DNA from: a virus
Length of the DNA: 35,660 nucleotides
Reading direction: 5' to 3' (one strand)
Virus record (IMG/VR): IMGVR_UViG_3300042292_000237
Span: 1 to 35,660 of that record
Below are positions 15,335-21,190 of this stretch, piece after piece; the stretch's first letter is position 1, and each line of letters opens with the position of its first letter. A program made the translations under genes and the position numbers. Under the pieces are notes generated by a model. That model was given only the letters and a program-made list of their open reading frames with translations, had not been told where the DNA came from and made no database searches.

Positions 15335-16033
15335 TTAAAATGGGTTCATATCAATAATGGGTTGTTCATCTTGCCAACGCCCTTGATTTAAATATGTTGC
15401 TGGATTTGGAATATATTGCCCATCATTCTTGCGCCATTGGTCTGATTCCCTTTGCCATTGTAATGCGTTTAATACATCATCAATTTTTACATTTGCTTTT
15501 GCCCACGATTTAGCCGCTGCACCTTTACCAATTTTCTTTGGGTATGCTTGCCAAAATTCTTGAAATTCAGCATCAAGCGATTTATCGCGTAAAGGTTTTA
15601 TATTGGTTAATAGTTTATGGTTAATGGTTAATGGTTTATGGTTAAGGTTAAGTTCGCTTTCATTTGGGTTTTTATAATTAACCGATTGGGTTTTATCCTG
15701 CGCTGTGCTTAACTTTGCTGGTCTGCCCCCCAGTTTACCATTTTCTTTATTTTTGCCTGCTTTAGCATGAAATTCAAGTATTTCCACTTCAATGCGATTA
15801 TGAACATAACCTTTTTCTTTTAATTCAAAAAAATCATTTAATACATTTTCAACCAAATTAACCATATCAAAACCTAAAGATAAGCGTCTAATAACCAATT
15901 GGGTTTCTTTGGGTATTGGATGTTCATCTAAATAATACCAATCAATTAAACTGCGATATATATAGTGTTCTGTTGGATTTAAATGTGTCGTATCTTTCCG
16001 ATAATCTGCGATATTAAATTTATAATAGTGCAT
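15335..16033 (-). CDS. DUF1376 O-like replication protein
   Basis: This protein probably starts replication. From the ATG at 16033 with a GGGAC site it has 232 residues; an in-frame GTG at 16060 is less likely because family members begin MHYYKFNI. The N-terminal part (MHYYKFNIADYRKDTTHLNP, then HYIYRSLIDWYYLDEHPIP) is the DUF1376 winged-helix-like domain. The C-terminal FQEFWQAYPKKIGKGAAAKSWAK domain is common to phage replication initiators. The linker is coded by tandem heptamers (15605-15652), so the gene may contain its own origin, as lambda O does. Confidence 0.78.
   Translation of the reverse strand: MHYYKFNIADYRKDTTHLNPTEHYIYRSLIDWYYLDEHPIPKETQLVIRRLSLGFDMVNLVENVLNDFFELKEKGYVHNRIEVEILEFHAKAGKNKENGKLGGRPAKLSTAQDKTQSVNYKNPNESELNLNHKPLTINHKLLTNIKPLRDKSLDAEFQEFWQAYPKKIGKGAAAKSWAKANVKIDDVLNALQWQRESDQWRKNDGQYIPNPATYLNQGRWQDEQPIIDMNPF
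15605..15652. repeat. Iteron-like heptamer array, candidate replication origin
   Basis: Six contiguous seven-base units (GGTTAAT, AGTTTAT, GGTTAAT, GGTTAAT, GGTTTAT, GGTTAAG) plus a shortened seventh lie inside the DUF1376 gene. They encode a repeated NHKPLT/NHKLLT linker between the two protein domains. This is the same arrangement as the origin iterons in lambda O. Function is inferred. Confidence 0.55.
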
Positions 16034-16052
16034 TTGTTTGTCCCATGAAAAA

Positions 16053-16129
16053 GGCTTCACCTGCTAACTCCACTTTTTTAAGGTGGTTGGAAGAACGGTC
16101 TTAGTAACCGCCAGTTAGCATGTGAAGCC
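16053..16129. repeat. 77-nt near-perfect inverted repeat with inner hairpins
   Basis: Arms 16053-16069 and 16113-16129 pair at 16 of 17 positions. Between them are two smaller hairpins, CCAC/GTGG around a T-run (16070-16086) and CGGT/ACCG (16096-16110), so the whole can fold as a three-way junction. It lies between the VRR-NUC stop and the DUF1376 start, outside the preferred coding start, and could be a structured leader RNA or part of the origin. Confidence 0.6.
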
Positions 16130-16141
16130 CTACTAAAGTTA

Positions 16142-16157
16142 ATCACTTCCAAGTGAT
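16142..16157. promoter_or_regulatory. Short palindrome, possible operator
   Basis: ATCACTT-CC-AAGTGAT is a seven-base dyad with a two-base centre, between the 77-nt inverted repeat and the end of the VRR-NUC gene. No second copy was noticed, so a protein-binding role is only a suggestion. Confidence 0.3.
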
Positions 16158-16179
16158 GACTAATATTAAATTAAAGTTT

Positions 16180-16530
16180 TTATTTTCGCAAGTAATTATT
16201 TATTGCATCTTTTGCTTCATCAAAACCATAACAAATAATAGATTGATAACCCATAAATGTTGCCGCTTTTATAAATTCTTTTTGACTATCTGAAACACGA
16301 CCGCCTTTAACTTTCATTTCAATCCATAACCCATGATAACCATACATTGGTATCATTAAAAATAAATCAGGAACTCCAGCCAATACACCTTCTTTTTTTA
16401 ATTTAACGGCTGTTCCTATATTGCGAACGCCGCCATTTGGTATGGCAAACAAATAACTGGCATATTGCCTATGCTGAAGCCTAAACCAATTTATAACAGC
16501 CACTTGTTCTTGATGTTCATTCATTTTCAT
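16180..16530 (-). CDS. VRR-NUC domain nuclease
   Basis: This 116-residue protein is a stand-alone VRR-NUC (PD-(D/E)XK) enzyme: Asp55 in GVLAGVPDLFL, Glu71-x-Lys73 in HGLWIEMKVKGG, and Gln83 in VSDSQKEF. Such phage enzymes act on branched DNA, probably resolving recombination or packaging junctions. IPNGGVRNIGTAVKLKKEG before the active site is typical. It is the first leftward gene beside the control region. No clear Shine-Dalgarno site precedes the ATG, so the start could be the second Met (residue 3). Confidence 0.85.
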   Translation of the reverse strand: MKMNEHQEQVAVINWFRLQHRQYASYLFAIPNGGVRNIGTAVKLKKEGVLAGVPDLFLMIPMYGYHGLWIEMKVKGGRVSDSQKEFIKAATFMGYQSIICYGFDEAKDAINNYLRK

Positions 16531-16567
16531 TAAATTATTTTAACATTAAAAAAATTTAAAATAATCC

Positions 16568-16596
16568 TTGCGATACAATTAAACTGCATTTAATAT
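16568..16596 (+). promoter_or_regulatory. Probable sigma70-type promoter for the rightward genes
   Basis: TTGCGA (16568-16573) and TAATAT (16591-16596) are separated by exactly 17 bases, each matching four of six consensus positions, about 50 bases before the first rightward gene. A five-base dyad overlaps the expected start point. The divergent block organisation requires a rightward promoter here. Confidence 0.5.
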
Positions 16597-16599
16597 GAA

Positions 16600-16615
16600 G
16601 TTGTGGTTAGACAAC
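16600..16615. promoter_or_regulatory. Dyad near the rightward transcription start, possible operator
   Basis: GTTGT-GGTTAG-ACAAC is a five-base perfect inverted repeat with a six-base centre, overlapping the predicted start of rightward transcription. A repressor site is plausible but unproven. Confidence 0.3.
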
Positions 16616-16623
16616 ACACAAAC

Positions 16624-16646
16624 GGAAACCAAAGGAAACTAAAATG
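16624..16646 (+). repeat. Duplicated GGAAAC leader/ribosome site, copy 1
   Basis: GGAAACCAAA followed by GGAAACTAAAATG forms a doubled purine-rich leader ending in the start codon of the first rightward gene. Two further near-identical copies precede the next two genes. Confidence 0.7.
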
Positions 16647-16970
16647 ACATATTCATCACTTACCGAAATTCACACACTTGCAAAACAAGCGGCAATTGAA
16701 GCAGAAGCCGTCTTTATGGAACAATATGGCGAACCTGCATATTGTGGTTTTGCTTGGGTTAAATTAATGTTAGACGGTCGCAAACCATACACCAAAGAAT
16801 TACTTAAACAAGGCATTATTAGCAAAGGTTGGAACAATGGTTATATTATTTGGAATCCAACAGGCAATGGTACTCAATCAATGGATGTTAAAGAAGCAGG
16901 CGCAATGGCTTATGCTAATGTGATGCAATCTTTTGGCATTAGGGCATACGCTGAATCACGCGCAGATTAA
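16644..16970 (+). CDS. Conserved phage hypothetical protein
   Basis: This 108-residue protein is the first gene of the rightward block and probably early. It has EPAYCGFAWVKLMLDGRKP in the middle and ends with TQSMDVKEAGAMAYANVMQ plus GIRAYAESRAD, a pattern I associate with small phage proteins of unknown function. It is soluble with mixed alpha/beta character. The doubled GGAAAC leader gives a good ribosome site. Confidence 0.75.
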   Translation: MTYSSLTEIHTLAKQAAIEAEAVFMEQYGEPAYCGFAWVKLMLDGRKPYTKELLKQGIISKGWNNGYIIWNPTGNGTQSMDVKEAGAMAYANVMQSFGIRAYAESRAD

Positions 16971-16994
16971 TTAATGGGGCGCAAGTCCCAATTT

Positions 16995-17017
16995 GGAAAC
17001 TAAAGGAAACTAAAATG
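16995..17017 (+). repeat. Duplicated GGAAAC leader/ribosome site, copy 2
   Basis: GGAAACTAAA followed by GGAAACTAAAATG repeats the leader of the previous gene almost exactly, including the start codon. Confidence 0.7.
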
Positions 17018-17248
17018 AAACTTAAATTAATTGCATCAAACATGACGGAAATATCAATTAATAGTGTTGGAACTATTTTATTCAGTTATGAAACGCCAGT
17101 AGCCGCAATGACTCCCAATGGAACATTTAGAACTTCAAAAAAATGGAGTAGCACAACTTCATTTCATATTAATAAATGGTTGCGAACAAATGGATTAATA
17201 GCACAAGAAGCCCCTCAAGAATTTTTTGATAATTTATTAGGAAACTAA
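17015..17248 (+). CDS. Small phage protein of unknown function
   Basis: This 77-residue protein has strands VGTILFSYETPVAAMTP followed by KKWSSTTSFHINKWL and a C-terminal PQEFFDNLL. The pattern of a 'FSYETPVA' strand, a Ser/Thr-rich turn and 'HINKWL' recurs in small phage proteins, function unknown. It uses the second copy of the doubled leader. Confidence 0.7.
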   Translation: MKLKLIASNMTEISINSVGTILFSYETPVAAMTPNGTFRTSKKWSSTTSFHINKWLRTNGLIAQEAPQEFFDNLLGN

Positions 17249-17261
17249 GGAAACTAAAATG
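17240..17261 (+). repeat. Duplicated GGAAAC leader/ribosome site, copy 3
   Basis: GGAAACTAA followed by GGAAACTAAAATG is the third copy, one base shorter than the other two, again ending in a start codon. Confidence 0.7.
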
Positions 17262-17564
17262 ACTAAAATGAAATATATACGCCCTATATTTGATGATGAT
17301 TTTTCTGAAGATATACCTGCCAACATTGCAGACCTTGTTGAACAATATTTAATTAATTCCCCAAATTTATCTGACTATGTTGAAGAAACTGATTTAATCA
17401 GCGACCAAGTGCTTGTCATTCTTTATGATGCCAACGATGATAAATTGGGTCGTATCCGCGATTTATATAATAGCAAAATTAGAGATATGGCTGATTTTGT
17501 TGAAGCCAATTATGATTGCGATGGCTTTGCCCGTTGGATGCTTAATGAAGTAAAGGATTGGTAA
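17259..17564 (+). CDS. Acidic hypothetical protein
   Basis: This 101-residue protein is strongly acidic (for example FDDDFSEDIPANIADLVEQY) and probably helical. It ends with CDGFARWMLNEVKDW. Highly acidic early phage proteins sometimes mimic DNA to block host nucleases, but no motif supports that here. The stop shares a base with the next start (TAATG). Confidence 0.65.
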   Translation: MTKMKYIRPIFDDDFSEDIPANIADLVEQYLINSPNLSDYVEETDLISDQVLVILYDANDDKLGRIRDLYNSKIRDMADFVEANYDCDGFARWMLNEVKDW

Positions 17565-17689
17565 TGAAAGATTATAAAAACTTAATTGTAAAATCTGAAA
17601 CAAATTGGATTCATATTGCCATTGAAACCATTTGCTTTATAGGTAGCATGATAGCAATAGGCTTTTTGCTTTGCTTGCTGTCTGCTTAA
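17564..17689 (+). CDS. Small membrane protein (41 aa)
   Basis: This short frame is coupled to the preceding gene by TAATG. The product starts MKDYKNLIVKSETNW and then has one membrane-spanning segment, about residues 20-40 (ICFIGSMIAIGFLLCLLS), giving an N-in or N-out single-pass protein. No family is recognised. As an early gene it could act on the host membrane, but nothing further can be said. Confidence 0.55.
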   Translation: MKDYKNLIVKSETNWIHIAIETICFIGSMIAIGFLLCLLSA

Positions 17690-17705
17690 CATTAAAGGAT
17701 AAAAC

Positions 17706-17897
17706 ATGGAAATAGTTAAAAAATTAAATCAACAACTTGATATGACAATGATTGTTGATGAAGATGGCGATTTATTGCTTTTAGATGAAGATGACAATAT
17801 TTGTTTCAGAATTGATTATGATTATGTTTGGATTTTTATTGGAAAAATAATTGAATCGCTTGAAAAATTTGATAAAGAAAAGGATAAAACAATATGA
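17706..17897 (+). CDS. Small acidic hypothetical protein
   Basis: This 63-residue protein is acidic in its first half (DEDGDLLLLDEDDN) and has a hydrophobic VWIFIGKIIESL helix near the end. An AAAGGAT ribosome site precedes it, and its stop overlaps the annealing-protein start (ATGA), so it may belong to the recombination group. No family is recognised. Confidence 0.6.
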   Translation: MEIVKKLNQQLDMTMIVDEDGDLLLLDEDDNICFRIDYDYVWIFIGKIIESLEKFDKEKDKTI

Positions 17898-18418
17898 CCT
17901 ATGCAAAATTAAGGGCAATTAATGTAAATGCCCAAACTGAAAAAAAAGGCAATTTAACCTATTTGTCATGGACTTGGGCGGTTGATGAATTATTGCAAGC
18001 CGATGAAACCGCAACATGGGATTTTCCCGAACCAAAATATTATGGCGAAACAATGATGGTATTTTGCAATGTTACCGCTTTTGGCAAAACAATGAAAATG
18101 CAATTGCCTGTTATGGATAATCGCAATAATGCTATTTCCAACCCTGATGCAAGAAAAATATCAGACGCATCCATGCGTTGTCTTGCCAAATGTATTGCTT
18201 GCTTTGGCATTGGTTTATACATCTATGCCGGTTCTGATTTGCCGCAATTGGATGCTGAAGAATATGCCGCTAGATTAAATGCCTGCGTAACATTAGCAGA
18301 ATTGCAAGAAGCATATTTATCAATTGTTCCATTATTTAAAAATGATGCAGAATCGCTTTCCATTATTACAAAAGTTAAAGATTTAATGAAAACCAAATTA
18401 ACAAAGGATGCCAAATGA
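17894..18418 (+). CDS. Single-strand annealing protein (Sak type, DUF1071)
   Basis: This 174-residue protein is a phage single-strand annealing recombinase. The GNLTYLSWTWAVDELLQ opening (about residues 19-36), AFGKTMKMQLPVMDNRN and SDASMRCLAKCIACFGIGLYIYAG are the conserved blocks of the DUF1071/Sak family. It would anneal ends resected by the YqaJ exonuclease coded 390 bases downstream. The start overlaps the previous stop (ATGA) and follows AAGGATAAAAC. Confidence 0.86.
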   Translation: MTYAKLRAINVNAQTEKKGNLTYLSWTWAVDELLQADETATWDFPEPKYYGETMMVFCNVTAFGKTMKMQLPVMDNRNNAISNPDARKISDASMRCLAKCIACFGIGLYIYAGSDLPQLDAEEYAARLNACVTLAELQEAYLSIVPLFKNDAESLSIITKVKDLMKTKLTKDAK

Positions 18419-18558
18419 TTATTACCAGCCTTTACAAATTAGCACCACCAAGCCCTCGCCTTGTTGAATTGCGTGAAAAGAAAGTAGCCGCATGCAAACA
18501 AATGATGGGTGAAAAATGGTTGTTTGCTCAACAAGTTCAAAGAAAGGATGCAAAATGA
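18415..18558 (+). CDS. Small hypothetical protein (47 aa)
   Basis: This frame begins in an ATGA overlap with the annealing-protein stop and ends in an ATGA overlap with the next gene. The product starts MIITSLYKLAPPSPRL and continues with Lys-rich helices. An AAAGGATGCC ribosome site precedes it. No family is recognised, but the coupling on both sides supports translation. Confidence 0.55.
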   Translation: MIITSLYKLAPPSPRLVELREKKVAACKQMMGEKWLFAQQVQRKDAK

Positions 18559-18812
18559 CCGAACAATTACCCAATTCTGAAATGCAATTATTAATTGCTG
18601 ATGCTGTGCGTTATCGTTTTTTACGCGATATTGCGCCTGCAATTACAAAAGAATGTATTGCTAATAAAGATTATGATTGGTCGCTTCATGTTGGTTTTGA
18701 TTTTATTGCTTATACACGCCAAGATGGAACAATTGACGCTGTTTATGGGCAAAATTTAGATGATGCTATTGATGCTGAACTTTTTAATGCTATCAGCAAG
18801 GAAACGCCATGA
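18555..18812 (+). CDS. Small hypothetical protein in the recombination group (85 aa)
   Basis: I use the ATG at 18555, which overlaps the previous stop by four bases and follows AAAGGATGC; a longer frame to 18516 would lie inside that gene. The product has ADAVRYRFLRDIAPAI then TIDAVYGQNLDDAIDAEL, a pattern seen in small phage proteins annotated as unknown. It overlaps the exonuclease start by four bases. Possibly an exonuclease accessory protein. Confidence 0.65.
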   Translation: MTEQLPNSEMQLLIADAVRYRFLRDIAPAITKECIANKDYDWSLHVGFDFIAYTRQDGTIDAVYGQNLDDAIDAELFNAISKETP

Positions 18813-19432
18813 ATGAAATCCAAGGTTCAGATGCGTGGTTTCAAGCCCGTTTAGGCAAAGTCAGCGCAAGCCGATTATCCGATGTATTGGCAACCGTTAA
18901 AACAGGCGAAGCAGTAACGCGCCGCAATTATCGTATGCAACTGGTTTGTGAACGCTTAACGGGGCGCAAAGCAGAAACTTATACCAATGCCCATATGGAA
19001 CGCGGAACTGCCTTAGAACCGCTTGCAAGGGCTTCATATGAATTAAAAAAAGGCATTATGGTTGATGAAGTTGGATTTGTTCAACATCCAATTATTGAAA
19101 TGTCAGGCGCAAGCCCCGATGGGTTGGTTGATGGGGGTAGTATTGAAATCAAATGCCCAACGCCAGCCAATCATCTTGAAACAATGTTGCGCGGAACAGC
19201 CCCAAGTCAATATATTGCCCAAATGCAATGGCAAATGGCTTGTTTAGGCGATACCTATAAATTTGTGGACTTTGTGTCCTATTGCCCCGATGTGGGTGAA
19301 GATTTGGAATTGTTCATTGTTCGCGTTCTGCGCGATGATGAATATATTGCAGAAGCAGAAAAGGCTGTTATTGCTTTTCTAAATGAAGTGTCGGAAACAT
19401 TTAATCAATTAAAGGAACTCAAATGGCTATAA
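18809..19432 (+). CDS. YqaJ-family recombination exonuclease
   Basis: This 207-residue enzyme is a lambda Exo-type alkaline exonuclease, which chews one strand to feed the annealing protein. The YqaJ fold is plain: GSDAWFQARLGKVSASRLSD at the start, Glu70 in ERGTALEPLA, Asp104 in SGASPDGLV, Glu113-x-Lys115 in GSIEIKCP, and Gln138 in QYIAQMQWQM. Length is usual. It overlaps its upstream gene by four bases and the SSB-like gene by ten. Confidence 0.93.
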   Translation: MNEIQGSDAWFQARLGKVSASRLSDVLATVKTGEAVTRRNYRMQLVCERLTGRKAETYTNAHMERGTALEPLARASYELKKGIMVDEVGFVQHPIIEMSGASPDGLVDGGSIEIKCPTPANHLETMLRGTAPSQYIAQMQWQMACLGDTYKFVDFVSYCPDVGEDLELFIVRVLRDDEYIAEAEKAVIAFLNEVSETFNQLKELKWL

Positions 19433-19689
19433 CCCATGAATTAATATCACGCGGCGAAACTTATAAAGATAAAAACGGCGATGAAAAAACACGCTGGATT
19501 AGATGCGGTGTTGTAATGGACACTAAATCGGGCGGTCAAGCAATTCACCTTGAAAGTTTGCCAATCAATTTTGATGGCTGGTTAATGATGAAAGAACCTA
19601 TGCCAAAGGAAAACCAAAAACCTTATAGCAAATCGGGTTCGGTTTCTGAAAAACCAATTGAAGAAATTGAAAGTGATATACCCTTTTAA
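19423..19689 (+). CDS. SSB-like small protein with acidic DIPF tail
   Basis: This 88-residue protein has a short beta-rich body (KTRWIRCGVVMDTKSGGQAIHLESLP) and a tail ending ESDIPF. The acidic DxIPF tip is the docking site by which SSB recruits recombination and replication proteins. The body is too short for a full OB domain of E. coli SSB, so it may be a minimal single-strand-binding protein or a partner that mimics the tip. It lies directly after the annealing and exonuclease genes. AAGGAACTCAA precedes the ATG. Confidence 0.6.
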   Translation: MAITHELISRGETYKDKNGDEKTRWIRCGVVMDTKSGGQAIHLESLPINFDGWLMMKEPMPKENQKPYSKSGSVSEKPIEEIESDIPF

Positions 19690-19708
19690 TAATACCGTTT
19701 TAACCAAC

Positions 19709-19722
19709 AGCCCTTCGGGGCT
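19709..19722 (+). terminator. TTCG-loop hairpin, possible weak terminator
   Basis: AGCCC-TTCG-GGGCT forms a five-pair stem with an extra-stable UUCG loop, followed by TTT then AAGGAC, the ribosome site of the next gene. The short T-run suggests partial termination or an mRNA-protecting structure. Confidence 0.45.
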
Positions 19723-19735
19723 TTAAGGACAAGAT

Positions 19736-19909
19736 ATGATAATAACTGAAGAACAATTTGATGAAACGATTGAACGCGCATTTACACGCGGCATGGAATT
19801 TCAAAAGAAAAATCAGCAAAATTTGGAAAAAGCGTGGTTTGATATTGGTTATAATGCAGGTTTAAAAGTTGCTAGACTTAATAATAAATGGGATTATGAG
19901 TTGCTATAA
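19736..19909 (+). CDS. Small hypothetical protein (57 aa)
   Basis: This frame follows a clear AAGGAC ribosome site. The product (MIITEEQFDETIERAF, then KAWFDIGYNAGLKVARL) looks helical and soluble. It opens the second part of the rightward block, after the hairpin at 19709-19722. No family is recognised. Confidence 0.6.
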   Translation: MIITEEQFDETIERAFTRGMEFQKKNQQNLEKAWFDIGYNAGLKVARLNNKWDYELL

Positions 19910-19935
19910 TCCAACTATTAAATTGGAAAATAGTA

Positions 19936-20058
19936 ATGAATAAACTGTGTATGTCATGTCAAAAAATGCCGGCAATCAAAAAGGTTGGTTGTCGGGTTTT
20001 ATGCAAAAACTGTGTTGATGCTAGGAACAAAGCAATTATAAAGGCTAAAAAATTATGA
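19936..20058 (+). CDS. Zinc-ribbon-like small protein (40 aa)
   Basis: This short protein has paired cysteines (CMSC at 5-8; C19; CKNC at 23-26) and a basic tail ending KAKKL. The pattern fits a treble-clef or ribbon zinc site that could bind nucleic acid or a host protein. It overlaps the next frame by four bases (ATGA). Confidence 0.55.
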   Translation: MNKLCMSCQKMPAIKKVGCRVLCKNCVDARNKAIIKAKKL

Positions 20059-20225
20059 ATGGATGCCATAGCGATTTAGTGCCTAACCGTTGTCAGCATG
20101 ATTTAGTGTTTCATAGCGATGGCAAAACATCATGGTCTTATATCTTTACGCGCGATTGCCAATACACCAAGCAGGGCATTGCTGATAACGGTTGCGATGG
20201 ATGCAAGCAAAAACATGATAGTTAA
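20055..20225 (+). CDS. Cys/His-rich small protein (56 aa)
   Basis: This frame begins in an ATGA overlap and contains five cysteines (4, 13, 35, 47, 50) with several histidines, possibly metal binding. It ends eleven bases into the nuclease-like gene. It has the same Cys-rich character as its upstream neighbour. No family is recognised. Confidence 0.5.
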   Translation: MNGCHSDLVPNRCQHDLVFHSDGKTSWSYIFTRDCQYTKQGIADNGCDGCKQKHDS

Positions 20226-20676
20226 ATTAAGCGATACCGAAATAAATTTAATTCATGTCATAGGCACAATGCGTTTTAACATAACAAGCGAACAAGGAAC
20301 TGACCGCAACCAGTCCGGTGCTAATGGTTTGAATATGTCTATTGATGGCGTAATGAGTGAATATGCCGTTGCCAAATTGTTAAATGTGCATTTTGATTTT
20401 AATTGCGACTTTAGAAAGTTTGGTGCTGACCTTATAGGTAGAACTGGCAAAACGATTGATGTAAAATCAACAAGAAAACAAGGCGGAAATCTTAATGCTG
20501 TAAAATGGTCGGAAAATAAACCAGCCGAAATCTTTATACTTACTGAAATTGGTTTGGATTTTGTGGATGTTGTTGGCTTTATTAGTCGTGAAGATTTTTT
20601 GATTGATGCCAATTTAACGGATGTTGGCAATGGCGCATTTTATAGTGTGCCGCGCAATAAATTAAGGGCAATATAA
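20215..20676 (+). CDS. PD-(D/E)XK nuclease-like protein
   Basis: I start this at 20215 since the longer frame (to 20119) would overlap the Cys-rich gene for 107 bases. The 154-residue product has a nuclease-like core: Glu49 in MSEYAVAKLLNV, Asp72 in FRKFGADLIG, and Asp82-x-Lys84 in TIDVKST, followed by a Gly-rich turn and strands. This spacing matches PD-(D/E)XK enzymes. It may be a homing-, restriction- or recombination-type nuclease. It is coupled by TAATG to the next gene. Confidence 0.6.
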   Translation: MIVKLSDTEINLIHVIGTMRFNITSEQGTDRNQSGANGLNMSIDGVMSEYAVAKLLNVHFDFNCDFRKFGADLIGRTGKTIDVKSTRKQGGNLNAVKWSENKPAEIFILTEIGLDFVDVVGFISREDFLIDANLTDVGNGAFYSVPRNKLRAI

Positions 20677-20930
20677 TGAGTAAAAACGATATAACTGGCG
20701 ATGCAATTGTTAGCAAATTTAGCAACACTTATGCCGATAAATACGATGCTATTTTTAGGCATAAAGATTTAGCCAAATGTGCAGGGCAAGCCCCCGATGG
20801 AACTATGATTTGTGCTTACAGGGAACAATGCAAACGCTATGTAATGCCAACAAGCGAACATCAAGCATGGACTGAATTTTGGAAAGGCGGCGATGATTGT
20901 GCAAGTTATATTAGCGTTCCAACTCTATAA
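20676..20930 (+). CDS. Small Cys-containing hypothetical protein
   Basis: This 84-residue protein is the last rightward gene. It has four spaced cysteines (CAGQ, CAYREQC, CASY), suggesting a metal site, and ends SYISVPTL. Its 3' end overlaps the end of the leftward outer spanin gene by 20 bases, so the two blocks converge with no clear terminator between them. Confidence 0.6.
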   Translation: MSKNDITGDAIVSKFSNTYADKYDAIFRHKDLAKCAGQAPDGTMICAYREQCKRYVMPTSEHQAWTEFWKGGDDCASYISVPTL

Positions 20931-21096
20931 TATACGCACCAAGTTTTTCCGCATTGCCCCGATCTAAGCAAATGCCACCATCAACTTGTTTTTGAATCTG
21001 AAGCGTTGGCTTGGTTGGTTTTTTCTGTATTGGTATCTGTTGGCACGCTGTTAAAATGACCATCAAACCAATCGGCAGGATTTTTAAGTAATTCAT
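20911..21096 (-). CDS. Outer-membrane spanin lipoprotein (Rz1-like)
   Basis: This 61-residue protein has a signal segment (LPIGLMVILTACQQ) with a lipobox, giving a mature lipid-modified Cys18, followed by a Pro/Gln/Lys-rich stretch as in Rz1. It would join the inner spanin to fuse the two membranes at lysis. A strong AAAGGAACGCG ribosome site precedes the ATG at 21096. Most of the gene lies inside the inner spanin gene in another frame, the classic Rz/Rz1 arrangement. Confidence 0.82.
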   Translation of the reverse strand: MNYLKILPIGLMVILTACQQIPIQKKPTKPTLQIQKQVDGGICLDRGNAEKLGAYIIELER

Positions 21097-21190
21097 CGCG
21101 TTCCTTTTGCGCTTTTAATTGTTCGCGCTGAACCGCCCACTTAACAATAAGTAAAAGCAGGCGGTCTATTATGTCAAATATCTTAAACAT
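20981..21190 (-). CDS. Inner-membrane spanin (Rz-like)
   Basis: From the ATG at 21190 it is 69 residues: MFKIFDIIDRLLLLIVKW is a membrane anchor, then a charged helix (AVQREQLKAQKERDELL) and a flexible tail (NTEKTNQANASDSK). This is a short form of an inner spanin. An upstream GTG at 21214 is possible. The start overlaps the holin stop by eight bases. It embeds the Rz1-like gene in another frame, which supports the pairing. Confidence 0.7.
   Translation of the reverse strand: MFKIFDIIDRLLLLIVKWAVQREQLKAQKERDELLKNPADWFDGHFNSVPTDTNTEKTNQANASDSKTS

Noticed and set aside
16034-16060. GTG start adding nine residues to the DUF1376 protein
   Set aside because: Family members start at MHYYKFNI, and the ATG at 16033 has a good GGGAC site; the extension would run into the inverted repeat.
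16053-16129. Hammerhead or other known self-cleaving ribozyme
   Set aside because: The CUGANGA and GAAA core of a hammerhead is absent on both strands, and I recognise no other ribozyme core.
20119-20214. Upstream ATG for the nuclease-like protein
   Set aside because: It would overlap the preceding Cys-rich gene by 107 bases; the ATG at 20215 fits the short-overlap style of this region.
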